Shown piece after piece: positions 8,787-16,867 of a DNA stretch of 64,000 nt. Each line of letters starts with the position of its first letter. The first letter of the stretch is position 1. A program made the position numbers and the translations under genes. The stretch spans positions 1 to 64,000 of the forward strand of contig CAJTGF010000012.1 in NCBI GenBank assembly GCA_910575585.1. Direction: 5' to 3'. The notes beneath the pieces are model-generated. The model had not been told where the DNA came from. It did not search any database and saw nothing but the letters and a program-made list of their open reading frames with translations. This DNA comes from Clostridiaceae bacterium. GTDB lineage: Bacteria > Bacillota > Clostridia > Lachnospirales > Lachnospiraceae.

Positions 8787-9677
8787 TCATCGGGGAGTCA
8801 TGATATGGATCTTTCTGGTCAGATTTTCGATCTCCACCTGGGTCCTGGAGCCTCCGAACTCCCCGTCCAGCACCCAGTCCGCCGGTTCCGCAAATGACAC
8901 CGAAAGGCGGGAGGTCTTAAATCGGTACACATACTCGCTCTGGACCTCCTTTAAGATCATGGAGGACAAAATATCCTTAAGCTCCATGGCTGTTCTGGGC
9001 GTGCGGATCATCAGCACCTCAAAAAGCCCGTCATTCAGCGCCACATCCCGCTTCACCAGCCCCTTAAATCCGCCGACGCTGACGGTGTTGGTCACCATGC
9101 CGAAGACAAAATCCCCCTCCAGGGTTATCTCCTCTGACTGAAGGGTCATGGCGTAGGACTTGATGTTGGTCAGGCTCTTCATGCCCTCCAGCATGTAAGC
9201 CTGGTGGCCCAGAAGATTCTTCTTCTCCTGAGGCGTCATATAGGACACCTCCGTGAACATGCCGAAAGCCGCCACATACACAAAATTCCTCTCCCCGCAA
9301 AAATACCCGATATCCACCGGGAAAGGACTTCCGTTTACCACATTCCCGGCAGCCGAGGCCATGTTGGAGGGGATCCTAAGGCTGGCGGCAAAATCATTGG
9401 TTGAGCCTGCGGGAATGTATCCAAGGACAGGAGGCGCATCCAACCGCATGATGCCGGAGATGGTCTCGCTCAAAGTCCCGTCCCCGCCGCTGCACACCAC
9501 CATGTCCGCCCCGCTGCCTTTTTCCTTGGCTGTCTTCATGGCATCCAAAGGCTCCTGGGTCGTGTGTACTTCCACCTCCCACCCGCCTTTTATGAAAATA
9601 TCCACAATATCCAGAAAATGACTTTTGATCCGCCCTTTTCCGGCCCTGGGGTTGACGATAAAAAGCAACCTGCCCAT
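8787..9677 (-). CDS. Diacylglycerol/lipid kinase family protein (YegS/BmrU-like)
   Basis: A 296-residue lipid kinase-like protein. The N terminus has the nucleotide-binding NPRAGKG motif (about 8-14 from the chosen start) and VVCSGGDGTLSETISG (about 60-75), the diacylglycerol kinase catalytic signature. A second, beta-rich domain follows, with VDIGYFCGERNFVYVAAFGM. These enzymes phosphorylate diacylglycerol, sphingoid bases or undecaprenol-like lipids at the membrane; the substrate is not known here. I chose ATG at 9677 rather than 9701 because AGAAGGAGG lies 7 bases before it. The mutY stop codon lies 20 bases upstream, so the two probably share a transcript. Confidence 0.87.
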   Translation of the reverse strand: MGRLLFIVNPRAGKGRIKSHFLDIVDIFIKGGWEVEVHTTQEPLDAMKTAKEKGSGADMVVCSGGDGTLSETISGIMRLDAPPVLGYIPAGSTNDFAASLRIPSNMASAAGNVVNGSPFPVDIGYFCGERNFVYVAAFGMFTEVSYMTPQEKKNLLGHQAYMLEGMKSLTNIKSYAMTLQSEEITLEGDFVFGMVTNTVSVGGFKGLVKRDVALNDGLFEVLMIRTPRTAMELKDILSSMILKEVQSEYVYRFKTSRLSVSFAEPADWVLDGEFGGSRTQVEIENLTRKIHIMTPR

Positions 9678-9697
9678 GGCCCTGCCTCCTTCTTCTC

Positions 9698-10846
9698 TCA
9701 TGATTCTCCGTTTATCACATTTCTATACGCCAAAAACGCGTTTGGTATCGGATATTTATCCGTTAGCTCCTGTTTTTGCACAAAAAGATACGACTCCTTA
9801 GGCAGACCGGAAAGGACCACCCGGTATCCCGTCATATGCCACTCCACATGGCTGAAGATATGCTTTGCCTCCCCAGCAGGCTCCACCTGGGATATGCCTG
9901 CGCCCCAGGACGTTAAAAGCGCCCTTACATCCGCCTCCCCTAACTTCCCCTCCACGTTGGGGAACTGGTACAGGGAAGCCAAAAGGCCCTGATCCGGCCT
10001 CTTTTCAATGGCCACCCGGTCCCCTTCCAAAAGAAGAAGCACGGTCCGTTCTTCCACTTTCCTGGGCTTTTTCGGCGTCTTAACGGGGATGGAGTCCAAA
10101 AGCCCCTGCTTTCTTCCAAGGCACAAGGAAGACAACGGACACTCCCCGCACTTTGGCCGGCCATTTGGCACACACACCATGGCCCCGATCTCAAAAAGGG
10201 CCTGGTTAAAGATACCGGGCCTGTCCTTTGGCATGATCGCCTTAAGAGACGCCTCCATGCGGCGCTTTACCCCCTGATTTAAGATGTCGTCCCAGCTGGC
10301 CAAAACTCTGGAAATGACCCGCAGCACATTGCCGTCCACCGCAGGCACAGGAATATCCCAGGCAATGGACGCGATGGCCCCAGCCGTGTAGCTGCCGATG
10401 CCCGGAAGCTTTAAAAGCTCCTCATAGGAATCCGGCAGACATCCCTGGTAATCGTTAACCATGATCTGGGCCGCCTTCTTCAGATTTCTGGCCCGGTTAT
10501 AATAACCAAGGCCCTCCCACAGCTTTAAAAGCCGCTGGTCCTCCACCTGGGCCAGGGCGTTTACGTCCGGCAGCTCCTCCATAAACCGGTTAAAATAAGG
10601 CTTTACCGCCTCCACCCTGGTCTGCTGCAGCATGATCTCCGAGATCCACACCCGGTAAGGCTTCGGGCTGTCCCGCCACGGCAGGCTCCGGGCGTGGCTG
10701 TCATACCAGGAAAGCAGCGGCCCCGCCATGGCCCCAAGCCGATCCTGTGGGGATAACGGCGCCTCCTCCCGCTCCAGCACCGGAAGGGCCTCATATGCCT
10801 TTTCCGGCGCATGGAAGGCATCCTTGCGGCTGTTTTCAATCTTCAT
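9698..10846 (-). CDS. mutY: A/G-specific adenine glycosylase MutY
   Basis: A 382-residue base-excision repair enzyme that removes adenine opposite 8-oxoguanine. The helix-hairpin-helix segment reads LLKLPGIGSYTAGAIASIAW (about 140-160), followed by the catalytic aspartate in VDGNVLRVISR. The iron-sulfur cluster cysteines are seen in CVPNGRPKCGECPLSSLC (C-x8-C-x2-C-x5-C in this reading). A C-terminal NUDIX-like domain with HIFSHVEWHMTGY recognises 8-oxoG. Length is normal. It is followed at once by the lipid kinase gene and preceded by birA with a 38-base gap. Confidence 0.94.
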   Translation of the reverse strand: MKIENSRKDAFHAPEKAYEALPVLEREEAPLSPQDRLGAMAGPLLSWYDSHARSLPWRDSPKPYRVWISEIMLQQTRVEAVKPYFNRFMEELPDVNALAQVEDQRLLKLWEGLGYYNRARNLKKAAQIMVNDYQGCLPDSYEELLKLPGIGSYTAGAIASIAWDIPVPAVDGNVLRVISRVLASWDDILNQGVKRRMEASLKAIMPKDRPGIFNQALFEIGAMVCVPNGRPKCGECPLSSLCLGRKQGLLDSIPVKTPKKPRKVEERTVLLLLEGDRVAIEKRPDQGLLASLYQFPNVEGKLGEADVRALLTSWGAGISQVEPAGEAKHIFSHVEWHMTGYRVVLSGLPKESYLFVQKQELTDKYPIPNAFLAYRNVINGES

Positions 10847-10884
10847 ATGGATCTTTCCCTGTCCTCTTTGTTTCTTATGTTAAG

Positions 10885-11865
10885 TTAAACGTACCCGTAG
10901 ATCCCGCGGACCGACACCTCCCCGGAGAGCACGCGGCTTATATGGCCGTCCTCTTTCTCCACCAAAAGCTCCCCCTGGCTGTCAATGCCGCGGCAAATGC
11001 CGTTATAAGCTCCCTCTCTGGCCAAAACGGTCACCTGGCGGTCCAGGTTGGCCAGCCGTTTTTCATACTCCTCCTTTAGAAGGCTTAGATCTTTAGCGGC
11101 CAGAAACTGTTCATAGTACATGCCAAACGCCTGGGCCATAGCCCCCATCAAAGGCCCTCTCTTCCAGGTCTTCCCGGTCTCCAGATACAAAGACGACGCC
11201 TTGTCCGTAAGCTCCTGTGGAAATCCATGGGTATTTACGTTGATCCCCATGCCCACCACCACATACTGGATGACATCCAGTTCCGTGGTCATCTCTGTCA
11301 GGATCCCGCAGATCTTTTTGCCGGAAAGCACCAGGTCGTTGGGCCATTTGATCTGGGGCATGATGCCTGTGACCCTGCAGATCCCTTCCGACACCCCCAA
11401 GGCCGCCACCAACGTCACCATAGACGCCCGGGAGGGTTCCAGATCAGGCCGCAGGATCACGCTCATCCAGATACCGCTGCCAGGCGGTGAGGACCATCCC
11501 CGTCCCCTGCGGCCTTTTCCCGCGTTCTGCGTCTCCGCCGCCACTATGGTCCCCTCCGGCGCCCCCTCCTCCGCCAGGGCTTTTGCCCTGGTGTTGGTGG
11601 AATCCGTCTCCTCATAATACACCACCCTGGCGCCTATTGGCCCGCCGTTTATGCAGCTTTCGATCTCCGCCCCGGAAAGGACGTCTCTCATATCCACCAG
11701 GCGGTACCCTTTATTCCGCACAGCCTCAATGATATAGCCTTCGGCCTCAAGCTGCTTAATAACCTTCCACACAGCGGTCCTGGACACGCCCAGCCGGCAG
11801 CACAGCTCCTGCCCTGACACATATCCCTGCCGTTCTTTCAAAAGCTTGATGATCTCTGCTTTCAT
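10885..11865 (-). CDS. birA: Biotin ligase / biotin operon repressor BirA
   Basis: A 326-residue bifunctional BirA. Residues 1-65 form a winged helix (GYVSGQELCCRLGVSRTAVWKVIKQLE) able to bind biotin operators. The ligase core has the biotinoyl-AMP loop GKGRRGRGWSSPPGSGIW (about 117-134), KWPNDL (about 167-172) and a KKICGIL segment, ending in the SH3-like C-terminal domain with GEVSVRGIYGY. It attaches biotin to acetyl-CoA carboxylase or related carboxylases. Its start overlaps the stop of the upstream small membrane protein gene by four bases (ATGA), indicating translational coupling. Confidence 0.94.
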   Translation of the reverse strand: MKAEIIKLLKERQGYVSGQELCCRLGVSRTAVWKVIKQLEAEGYIIEAVRNKGYRLVDMRDVLSGAEIESCINGGPIGARVVYYEETDSTNTRAKALAEEGAPEGTIVAAETQNAGKGRRGRGWSSPPGSGIWMSVILRPDLEPSRASMVTLVAALGVSEGICRVTGIMPQIKWPNDLVLSGKKICGILTEMTTELDVIQYVVVGMGINVNTHGFPQELTDKASSLYLETGKTWKRGPLMGAMAQAFGMYYEQFLAAKDLSLLKEEYEKRLANLDRQVTVLAREGAYNGICRGIDSQGELLVEKEDGHISRVLSGEVSVRGIYGYV

Positions 11866-12176
11866 GCCCGCCTCCAGATGCTGACGGCACTGATCACCAT
11901 AACGGCCAGGAGAAACAGCGCAATTGCCATCAGTCCCATGGCCGACGCCTTTTTCCGCCTGTCCCTTCCGCTCTGCTGGTACCGGTACACGCCGTTTACC
12001 ATGTTCAGAACAGAGGCCAGGAAAAAGATGATAGGAAACAGGACCCGGTTGCTTTCCGGATCAATAAACGCCGCCACCGCCATGATCACCACCAGCGCGC
12101 CGATGATGATGTGTACCCAGTCCAGGATCAGCGACACGTTCCTGGGACTGTTCCTCCTTGCCTGCCTGTATCTCAT
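11862..12176 (-). CDS. Small membrane protein, three predicted helices
   Basis: A 104-residue protein with a basic N terminus and three hydrophobic segments (about 19-40, 46-63 and 80-99), the last two separated by a strongly basic loop (RRKKAS). It resembles uncharacterised short membrane proteins often found next to birA in clostridia. Function unknown. The stop codon overlaps the birA start, so they form one transcription unit. Confidence 0.7.
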   Translation of the reverse strand: MRYRQARRNSPRNVSLILDWVHIIIGALVVIMAVAAFIDPESNRVLFPIIFFLASVLNMVNGVYRYQQSGRDRRKKASAMGLMAIALFLLAVMVISAVSIWRRA

Positions 12177-12221
12177 AGATCACCACTCCTAACCCGGATG
12201 CCCCGAAATCCAAAATCCATA

Positions 12222-13220
12222 TCAGTCCCGCTTTACCCCAAGCGTTGCCGCCATGACCGCCTTGATGGTGTGCATGCGGTTTTCCGCCTCGTCAAACACC
12301 TTGGAACACGGGGACTCAAACACCTCGTTCGTCACCTCCATATCGGTGATCCGGAACCGCTCTCCCATCTCTTTTCCGATCTTTGTTTTTTGATCGTGGA
12401 AGGCAGGCAGACAGTGGAGGAAAATGGCCTGTTTTCCGGCATTGTCCATAACCGCTTTTGTCACCTTGTAAGGAGTCAGCTCCCGGATGCGCTCCTCCCA
12501 CACCTGGTCCGGCTCTCCCATGGACACCCACACATCGGTGTAGATCACGTCCGCCCCTTTGGTCCCCTCCGTCACATCCTCCGTCAGGGTAATGGAAGCC
12601 CCCGACTGGGCGGCATAGCCTTTGCACTGCTCCACCAATGCCTTGTCCGGAAAATACTTTTGGGGCGCGCAGGCCACAAAATCAAGCCCCATCTTAGAGC
12701 AGGCCACCATCAGGGAGTTTCCCATGTTGTACCGCGCATCCCCCATATACACTAACTTCACGCCCTTTAACCTGCCAAGGTGCTCCCGGATGGTCAGAAG
12801 ATCCGCCAGCATCTGGGTGGGGTGATACTCGTTAGTAAGGCCGTTCCACACCGGGACTCCTGCGTTCCTTGCCAGCTCCTCCACAATCTCCTGGCCGTAC
12901 CCCCGGTACTCGATCCCCTCGTACATGCGGCCCAGCACCCTGGCCGTGTCCGCGATGCTCTCCTTTTTTCCGATCTGGGACCCGGAAGGATCCAGATACG
13001 TGGTCCCCATGCCCAGATCGTGGGCAGCCGTCTCAAAGGCGCACCTGGTCCTGGTGCTGGTCTTCTCAAAGATCAGGGCCACATTTTTCCCTCTGTGCAT
13101 ATCCACCGGGATGCCTTTTTTCTTCTTGTCTTTTAACTCTGCCGCCAGATCCAGAAGATAGGCGATCTCCTGGGGTGTGTAATCCTTCAGCGTCAAAAAA
13201 TGTCTTCCTTTTAAGTCCAT
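12222..13220 (-). CDS. argF: Ornithine carbamoyltransferase
   Basis: A 332-residue enzyme converting ornithine and carbamoyl phosphate to citrulline in arginine synthesis (or the reverse in the arginine deiminase pathway). The carbamoyl-phosphate loop is [11 protein letters not shown] (about 53-63), with HPTQMLADL (about 133-141) and the ornithine-site segment [10 protein letters not shown] (about 268-277). No other arg genes or arc genes are adjacent. A promoter with arginine-box-like sequences lies upstream (see 13290-13330), which favours a biosynthetic, ArgR-controlled role. Confidence 0.95.
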   Translation of the reverse strand: MDLKGRHFLTLKDYTPQEIAYLLDLAAELKDKKKKGIPVDMHRGKNVALIFEKTSTRTRCAFETAAHDLGMGTTYLDPSGSQIGKKESIADTARVLGRMYEGIEYRGYGQEIVEELARNAGVPVWNGLTNEYHPTQMLADLLTIREHLGRLKGVKLVYMGDARYNMGNSLMVACSKMGLDFVACAPQKYFPDKALVEQCKGYAAQSGASITLTEDVTEGTKGADVIYTDVWVSMGEPDQVWEERIRELTPYKVTKAVMDNAGKQAIFLHCLPAFHDQKTKIGKEMGERFRITDMEVTNEVFESPCSKVFDEAENRMHTIKAVMAATLGVKRD

Positions 13221-13289
13221 TGTAAAACCCTCCCTCGTTATGGCGATACGCTTTTCTTGTGAAAGCTTTTATGTCATCTCTTGAAATTG

Positions 13290-13330
13290 AATATACAAAA
13301 TAATAGTATATTTTGGATGAATATGCAAGT
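13290..13330 (-). promoter_or_regulatory. argF promoter with ARG-box-like operator
   Basis: Reading the minus strand, TTGCAT (13328-13323) and TATTAT (13305-13300) are spaced by 17 bases. The -35 overlaps GCATATTCATC and the sequence just after the -10 is TTGTATATTCAA; both resemble half of the ArgR/AhrC box (consensus-like TGAATATTCA). ArgR control is inferred from this and from the argF position. Confidence 0.6.
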
Positions 13331-14478
13331 TATTTCTTTTCTTTCCTCTGGATCTCCAAAAGAAGCTCCCCTGGCCGGTACACCTGAAACCGGCCGATCC
13401 GCCTGCTTCTGGCCCCATGTTCCAAAAGCGTCAGATACAACTCCTTGTAGTCCCAGTCCTCTTTCAGCTTCCACTCCCTGGCAAGCCTTGGAAAAACCTG
13501 CTCTGTATAGACCCGGTATCCCTTATCCTCGTCCAAAACATCCTCCATGCCCTTTAAGGCTTCCCTGGGGATCAGCGCCTTAAGAACCGGCAATTCCCCA
13601 ACAAGCCGTTCAAAATAATACGCCTCCGACTCCGGCGCGTCCAGATAATACCACTTTCCCTGAAGCCCGTACAAAAGCCGAAGGCCGTCAAAATACCCCA
13701 GCCTCATATTCTTTCTGGCCTGCTTCTTGTCAAACTGTAAAAGCCCTCCCAGGCTCTGGCGGGGGGCGATGTGGTACACGTTCACATCCTCCGGGATCTT
13801 TGTCACCTTCTCCGAGTCAAATCCCAGGCCGTAGATCCGGATAATGATAATGTCCTTGTACCCTTCCTCCAAAAGGACATCCACCGGCACATTGTTCCAT
13901 CCGCCTCCGTCCAGATACCGCTTCCCGCCCAACTTCTCCTTCTTGAACATAGGGAGATAGGCGCTGGCCATCAGCATATCCCCGATCTCCCCTTCCGGCA
14001 CCTTCTTGGCGTCAATGGTCAGCAGCTCCCGGTCGCTGACCGAGTAGGTGGTGATAAAAAGCTCCCGGTCAGAATGCCGTATGGCGCTCTCGTCCAGCAC
14101 TTCCCCGATCAGCTGCCGCAGCGGGGTGATGTCAAACCCCTTATCCTTTAAGACCCGTTTTGCCTCCTGGACCAGGGCCGCCATATTGACTCCCTTCCAA
14201 TCCAGCTGCCGCACCGTCTCCATCACGTCGTCATCAATATCCATGACCCTGGAGTAGCTGATATTCTCCCAGATGTACTCCGCCTTCTTTGGTTCGTCCA
14301 TACAGATCATGGCCCCGTTCAGGGCGCCCACGGAAGCCCCCGCAATCCCTTTGATAGCGATCTTCGCCTCCCGGATGGCTCTCCACGCCCCGATCTGATA
14401 GGACCCTTTTGCCCCTCCGCCTTCCAGTACAAGGCCATACTCCCTGGCAGGATCCATTACAAGTCTCAAAAAAGACAA
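13330..14478 (-). CDS. Patatin-like phospholipase
   Basis: A protein of up to 382 residues with a patatin domain. The oxyanion hole GGGAKGSYQIG (about 21-31), the nucleophile elbow GASVGALNG (about 47-55, serine in G-x-S-x-G) and the DGG of the catalytic dyad (about 190) are all present, so it should be an active serine lipid acyl hydrolase. Such proteins act on membrane phospholipids or on host lipids. The C-terminal 150 residues are charged and helical. The start is uncertain: TTG at 14478 follows AAAGGGGG closely, ATG at 14457 has no clear ribosome-binding site. It stands alone between a terminator and argF. Confidence 0.87.
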   Translation of the reverse strand: MSFLRLVMDPAREYGLVLEGGGAKGSYQIGAWRAIREAKIAIKGIAGASVGALNGAMICMDEPKKAEYIWENISYSRVMDIDDDVMETVRQLDWKGVNMAALVQEAKRVLKDKGFDITPLRQLIGEVLDESAIRHSDRELFITTYSVSDRELLTIDAKKVPEGEIGDMLMASAYLPMFKKEKLGGKRYLDGGGWNNVPVDVLLEEGYKDIIIIRIYGLGFDSEKVTKIPEDVNVYHIAPRQSLGGLLQFDKKQARKNMRLGYFDGLRLLYGLQGKWYYLDAPESEAYYFERLVGELPVLKALIPREALKGMEDVLDEDKGYRVYTEQVFPRLAREWKLKEDWDYKELYLTLLEHGARSRRIGRFQVYRPGELLLEIQRKEKK

Positions 14479-14521
14479 TCCCCCTTTCTGTTGCCCTCAA
14501 ATTCTCCAATTATTTAACAAA

Positions 14522-14552
14522 GCGCAGGACCTTAAACATCTAAGCCCTGCGC
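14522..14552 (-). terminator. Probable terminator of the SPFH/NfeD operon
   Basis: GCGCAGG (14522-14528) pairs with CCTGCGC (14546-14552), followed on the minus strand by TTTGTTAAAT. It lies 34 bases after the SPFH gene stop. Confidence 0.55.
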
Positions 14553-14585
14553 CTTAACAATCAAACGCTGTCTATGCTTTTGTCC

Positions 14586-15518
14586 TTATTCCCCCGCGAT
14601 CTCCTTCACCGAGCTTACCAGTCCGGCCAGGCTCTGGATCTCCGACGGGATGATGATCTTGGTGGCCTTGCCGTCCGCCGCCTTGGCGAAGGCTTCCAGC
14701 CCTTTCAGCTTCAGCACCGCCTCGTCGGCTCCCACTTCCTTAATATACCGAAGGCCCTCAGCCGTAGCCTGCTGGATCTTAAGGATGGCCTCCGCCTGGC
14801 CTTCCGCCTCCTTGATCCGCTTCTCCTTCTCGGCCTCCGCCCGAAGGATGGCAGACTGCTTATCCGCCTCCGCGTCCAGGATCACCGACTCCTTCTTGCC
14901 TTCCGCCACCAGGATCGTGGACTTCTTCTCGCCTTCCGCCTTCAGGATGGCCTCCCGCCGCTCCCGCTCCGCTTTCATCTGCTTCTCCATGGCGTCCTGG
15001 ATGGCAGCAGGCGGGATGATATTCTTAAGCTCCACCCGGTTCACCTTGATGCCCCAGGGATCTGTGGCCACGTCCAGAGACGCCCGCATCTTGGTGTTGA
15101 TAGTCTCCCTGGAAGTAAGAGTCTGATCCAGCTCCAGATCGCCGATGATGTTGCGCAATGTGGTGGCTGTCAGATTCTCAATGGCCATAATGGGATTCTC
15201 CACCCCATAGGTAAACAGTTTCGGATCCGTGATCTGGAAGAACACCACAGTGTCGATCCTCATGGTAACATTATCCTTGGTGATCACCGGCTGAGGCGCA
15301 AAATCCACCACCTGCTCCTTAAGGATGACCCTTTTGGCCACCCGGTCGATAAAAGGCGCCTTTACATGGAGCCCCACGGACCAGGTCTCCCGGTATGCCC
15401 CCAGACGCTCCACCACCATGGCCTGGGCCTGGGGAACGATCTTCACGCAGGACGACAAAATGATCAAGATAATGATGGCTAAAATGATAAACCCCGTAAA
15501 TCCAACTAAAAATCCCAT
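14586..15518 (-). CDS. SPFH/band 7 membrane protein (QmcA/paraslipin type)
   Basis: A 310-residue stomatin-like protein: one N-terminal membrane helix (about 5-26), a band 7 domain starting at VPQAQAMVVERLGAY, and a long charged coiled coil (about 180-260) rich in glutamate, lysine and alanine with repeated ILxAEGEKKS-type segments. Members oligomerise at lipid microdomains and scaffold proteases or other membrane proteins. It begins one base after the NfeD gene, the standard pairing of SPFH proteins with NfeD. A good ribosome-binding site (AGGAGGAAG) lies inside the end of the NfeD gene. Confidence 0.9.
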   Translation of the reverse strand: MGFLVGFTGFIILAIIILIILSSCVKIVPQAQAMVVERLGAYRETWSVGLHVKAPFIDRVAKRVILKEQVVDFAPQPVITKDNVTMRIDTVVFFQITDPKLFTYGVENPIMAIENLTATTLRNIIGDLELDQTLTSRETINTKMRASLDVATDPWGIKVNRVELKNIIPPAAIQDAMEKQMKAERERREAILKAEGEKKSTILVAEGKKESVILDAEADKQSAILRAEAEKEKRIKEAEGQAEAILKIQQATAEGLRYIKEVGADEAVLKLKGLEAFAKAADGKATKIIIPSEIQSLAGLVSSVKEIAGE

Positions 15519-15519
15519 A

Positions 15520-15960
15520 CTACTCTTCCTCCTTCACAGCTTTGACGATCAACTTTACCCCCTGTATGGCGCAGATCTCAACGGCTGCCCCCACAGGATA
15601 CACACTGTCTTCATCCTCTGTCCTGGCGGTCCACTCCTGTCCGCCTACCATCGCTGTCCCGGTGCCAAGGGCGTTGTTCACCTCTTCGGTGATTCTGGCC
15701 CTTTTGCCTACCAGACTGTCCGCATTGGTCTTCACCGTACGTCTGTTCACATGCTGTAAGGCCCAGGGTCTGGTAAAGATCAAAAGAACAAAAGATACCA
15801 GGACAAACACCGACAGCTGGGCATTGACGCTGAACCCGGCCTTTGCCACGAAAAAGGCCGCCAGCGCCCCGCCGGCAAACCACACCGTCGTCAGCGCCAT
15901 GGTCGCCGCCTCCACGCCTGCCAGGATTACAAACAAAATGATCCAATATACCGACTCCAT
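15520..15960 (-). CDS. NfeD family membrane protein
   Basis: A 146-residue short-form NfeD. Three hydrophobic segments occupy about residues 2-75, followed by a C-terminal OB-fold domain (LVGKRARITEEVNNALGTGTAMVGGQEWTAR). NfeD proteins partner SPFH proteins, here encoded immediately downstream, in membrane microdomain organisation. I chose ATG at 15960 because AAAGGAGGGA precedes it; a longer reading frame to 16017 has no such site. No serine protease domain is present, so this is the 1b short type. Confidence 0.87.
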   Translation of the reverse strand: MESVYWIILFVILAGVEAATMALTTVWFAGGALAAFFVAKAGFSVNAQLSVFVLVSFVLLIFTRPWALQHVNRRTVKTNADSLVGKRARITEEVNNALGTGTAMVGGQEWTARTEDEDSVYPVGAAVEICAIQGVKLIVKAVKEEE

Positions 15961-16078
15961 GGAATCCCTCCTTTTTTCTCCGGCATGCCGGATCTTTCTT
16001 ATGTTTATTATAAACAATTACGGAGATTCCAGCAACAAAACAATTCTTACGATTTCCGCGGTCCGGCCACGGGGGGTT

Positions 16079-16867
16079 TTATCCCCGCCTCTGTCTTGCG
16101 GCCTCAAACATCAGAACCGCCGAAGCCACCGCCGCGTTAAGGGACTCCACCTGTCCCTCCATGGGGATCCTGACCCAGGCGTCGGCCATGTCCGCCGTCT
16201 CCTTCAAAAGCCCTTTGGCCTCATTTCCCACCAAAAAACCACAGGCTTTGGTGTAGTCCTCTTTATCATAGGAACGTTTCCCGTCCAGGTGGGCCGCGTA
16301 CAGCCGCACACCGTCCTTTTTAAGCCCTTTTAAAGTGTCCCGCCAGTCTTCTGCGTACAAAAAAGGCACCCGGTATATGGAGCCCATGGTGGAGCGGATC
16401 ACCTTGGGATTGTAGATGTCCGCCGTCCCCCGGTCCATGATGACCCCGGTTATGCCGGCTCCCTCGCCGGCCCGCAGGATCGTCCCCAGATTCCCCGGGT
16501 CCTGAATGGTCTCCAATAGCATAAAAAGAGGTTTTCTTTCGCTGTTTTTCAGATCCTCCATGGAATACCGGTACTGCCTGGCCACTGCCGCCACGCCTTG
16601 GGGCGTCTGGGTATCGGATATGGATTTTAGCACCTCTTCGGTTACTATCTCCACTTTTTTCTTTTCCATTCCGTCAACCATCTTTTGATGATCCGGATCT
16701 TCCAAAAAACGCTCCGTCACAAAAATCTGCTGGATCCTCTCCCGCTCCAGCTCCTGAAACATCTTTGGGCCTTCCACCAGAAAAAGCCCTGACTCCTTTC
16801 TGTACCTGGCCTTTTTTCCAAGGGCCGCCGCCTGCTTTACCTGGCTGTTTGCCGCGCTGGTGATCAT
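16079..16867 (-). CDS. TrmH/SpoU family RNA 2'-O-methyltransferase
   Basis: A 262-residue SpoU-class methyltransferase. The N-terminal substrate-binding domain reads SANSQVKQAAALGKKARYRK and FLVEGPKMF; the C-terminal SPOUT domain has the three motifs: motif 1 IQDPGNLGTILRAGEGAG (about 122-139), motif 2 LVGNEAKGL (about 217-225), motif 3 IPMEGQVESLNAAVASAVLMF (about 238-258). These form the knotted S-adenosylmethionine site. Target is probably a ribose in 23S rRNA or tRNA, not determined. I chose ATG at 16867, which overlaps the nadE stop by four bases and implies translational coupling. Confidence 0.91.
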   Translation of the reverse strand: MITSAANSQVKQAAALGKKARYRKESGLFLVEGPKMFQELERERIQQIFVTERFLEDPDHQKMVDGMEKKKVEIVTEEVLKSISDTQTPQGVAAVARQYRYSMEDLKNSERKPLFMLLETIQDPGNLGTILRAGEGAGITGVIMDRGTADIYNPKVIRSTMGSIYRVPFLYAEDWRDTLKGLKKDGVRLYAAHLDGKRSYDKEDYTKACGFLVGNEAKGLLKETADMADAWVRIPMEGQVESLNAAVASAVLMFEAARQRRG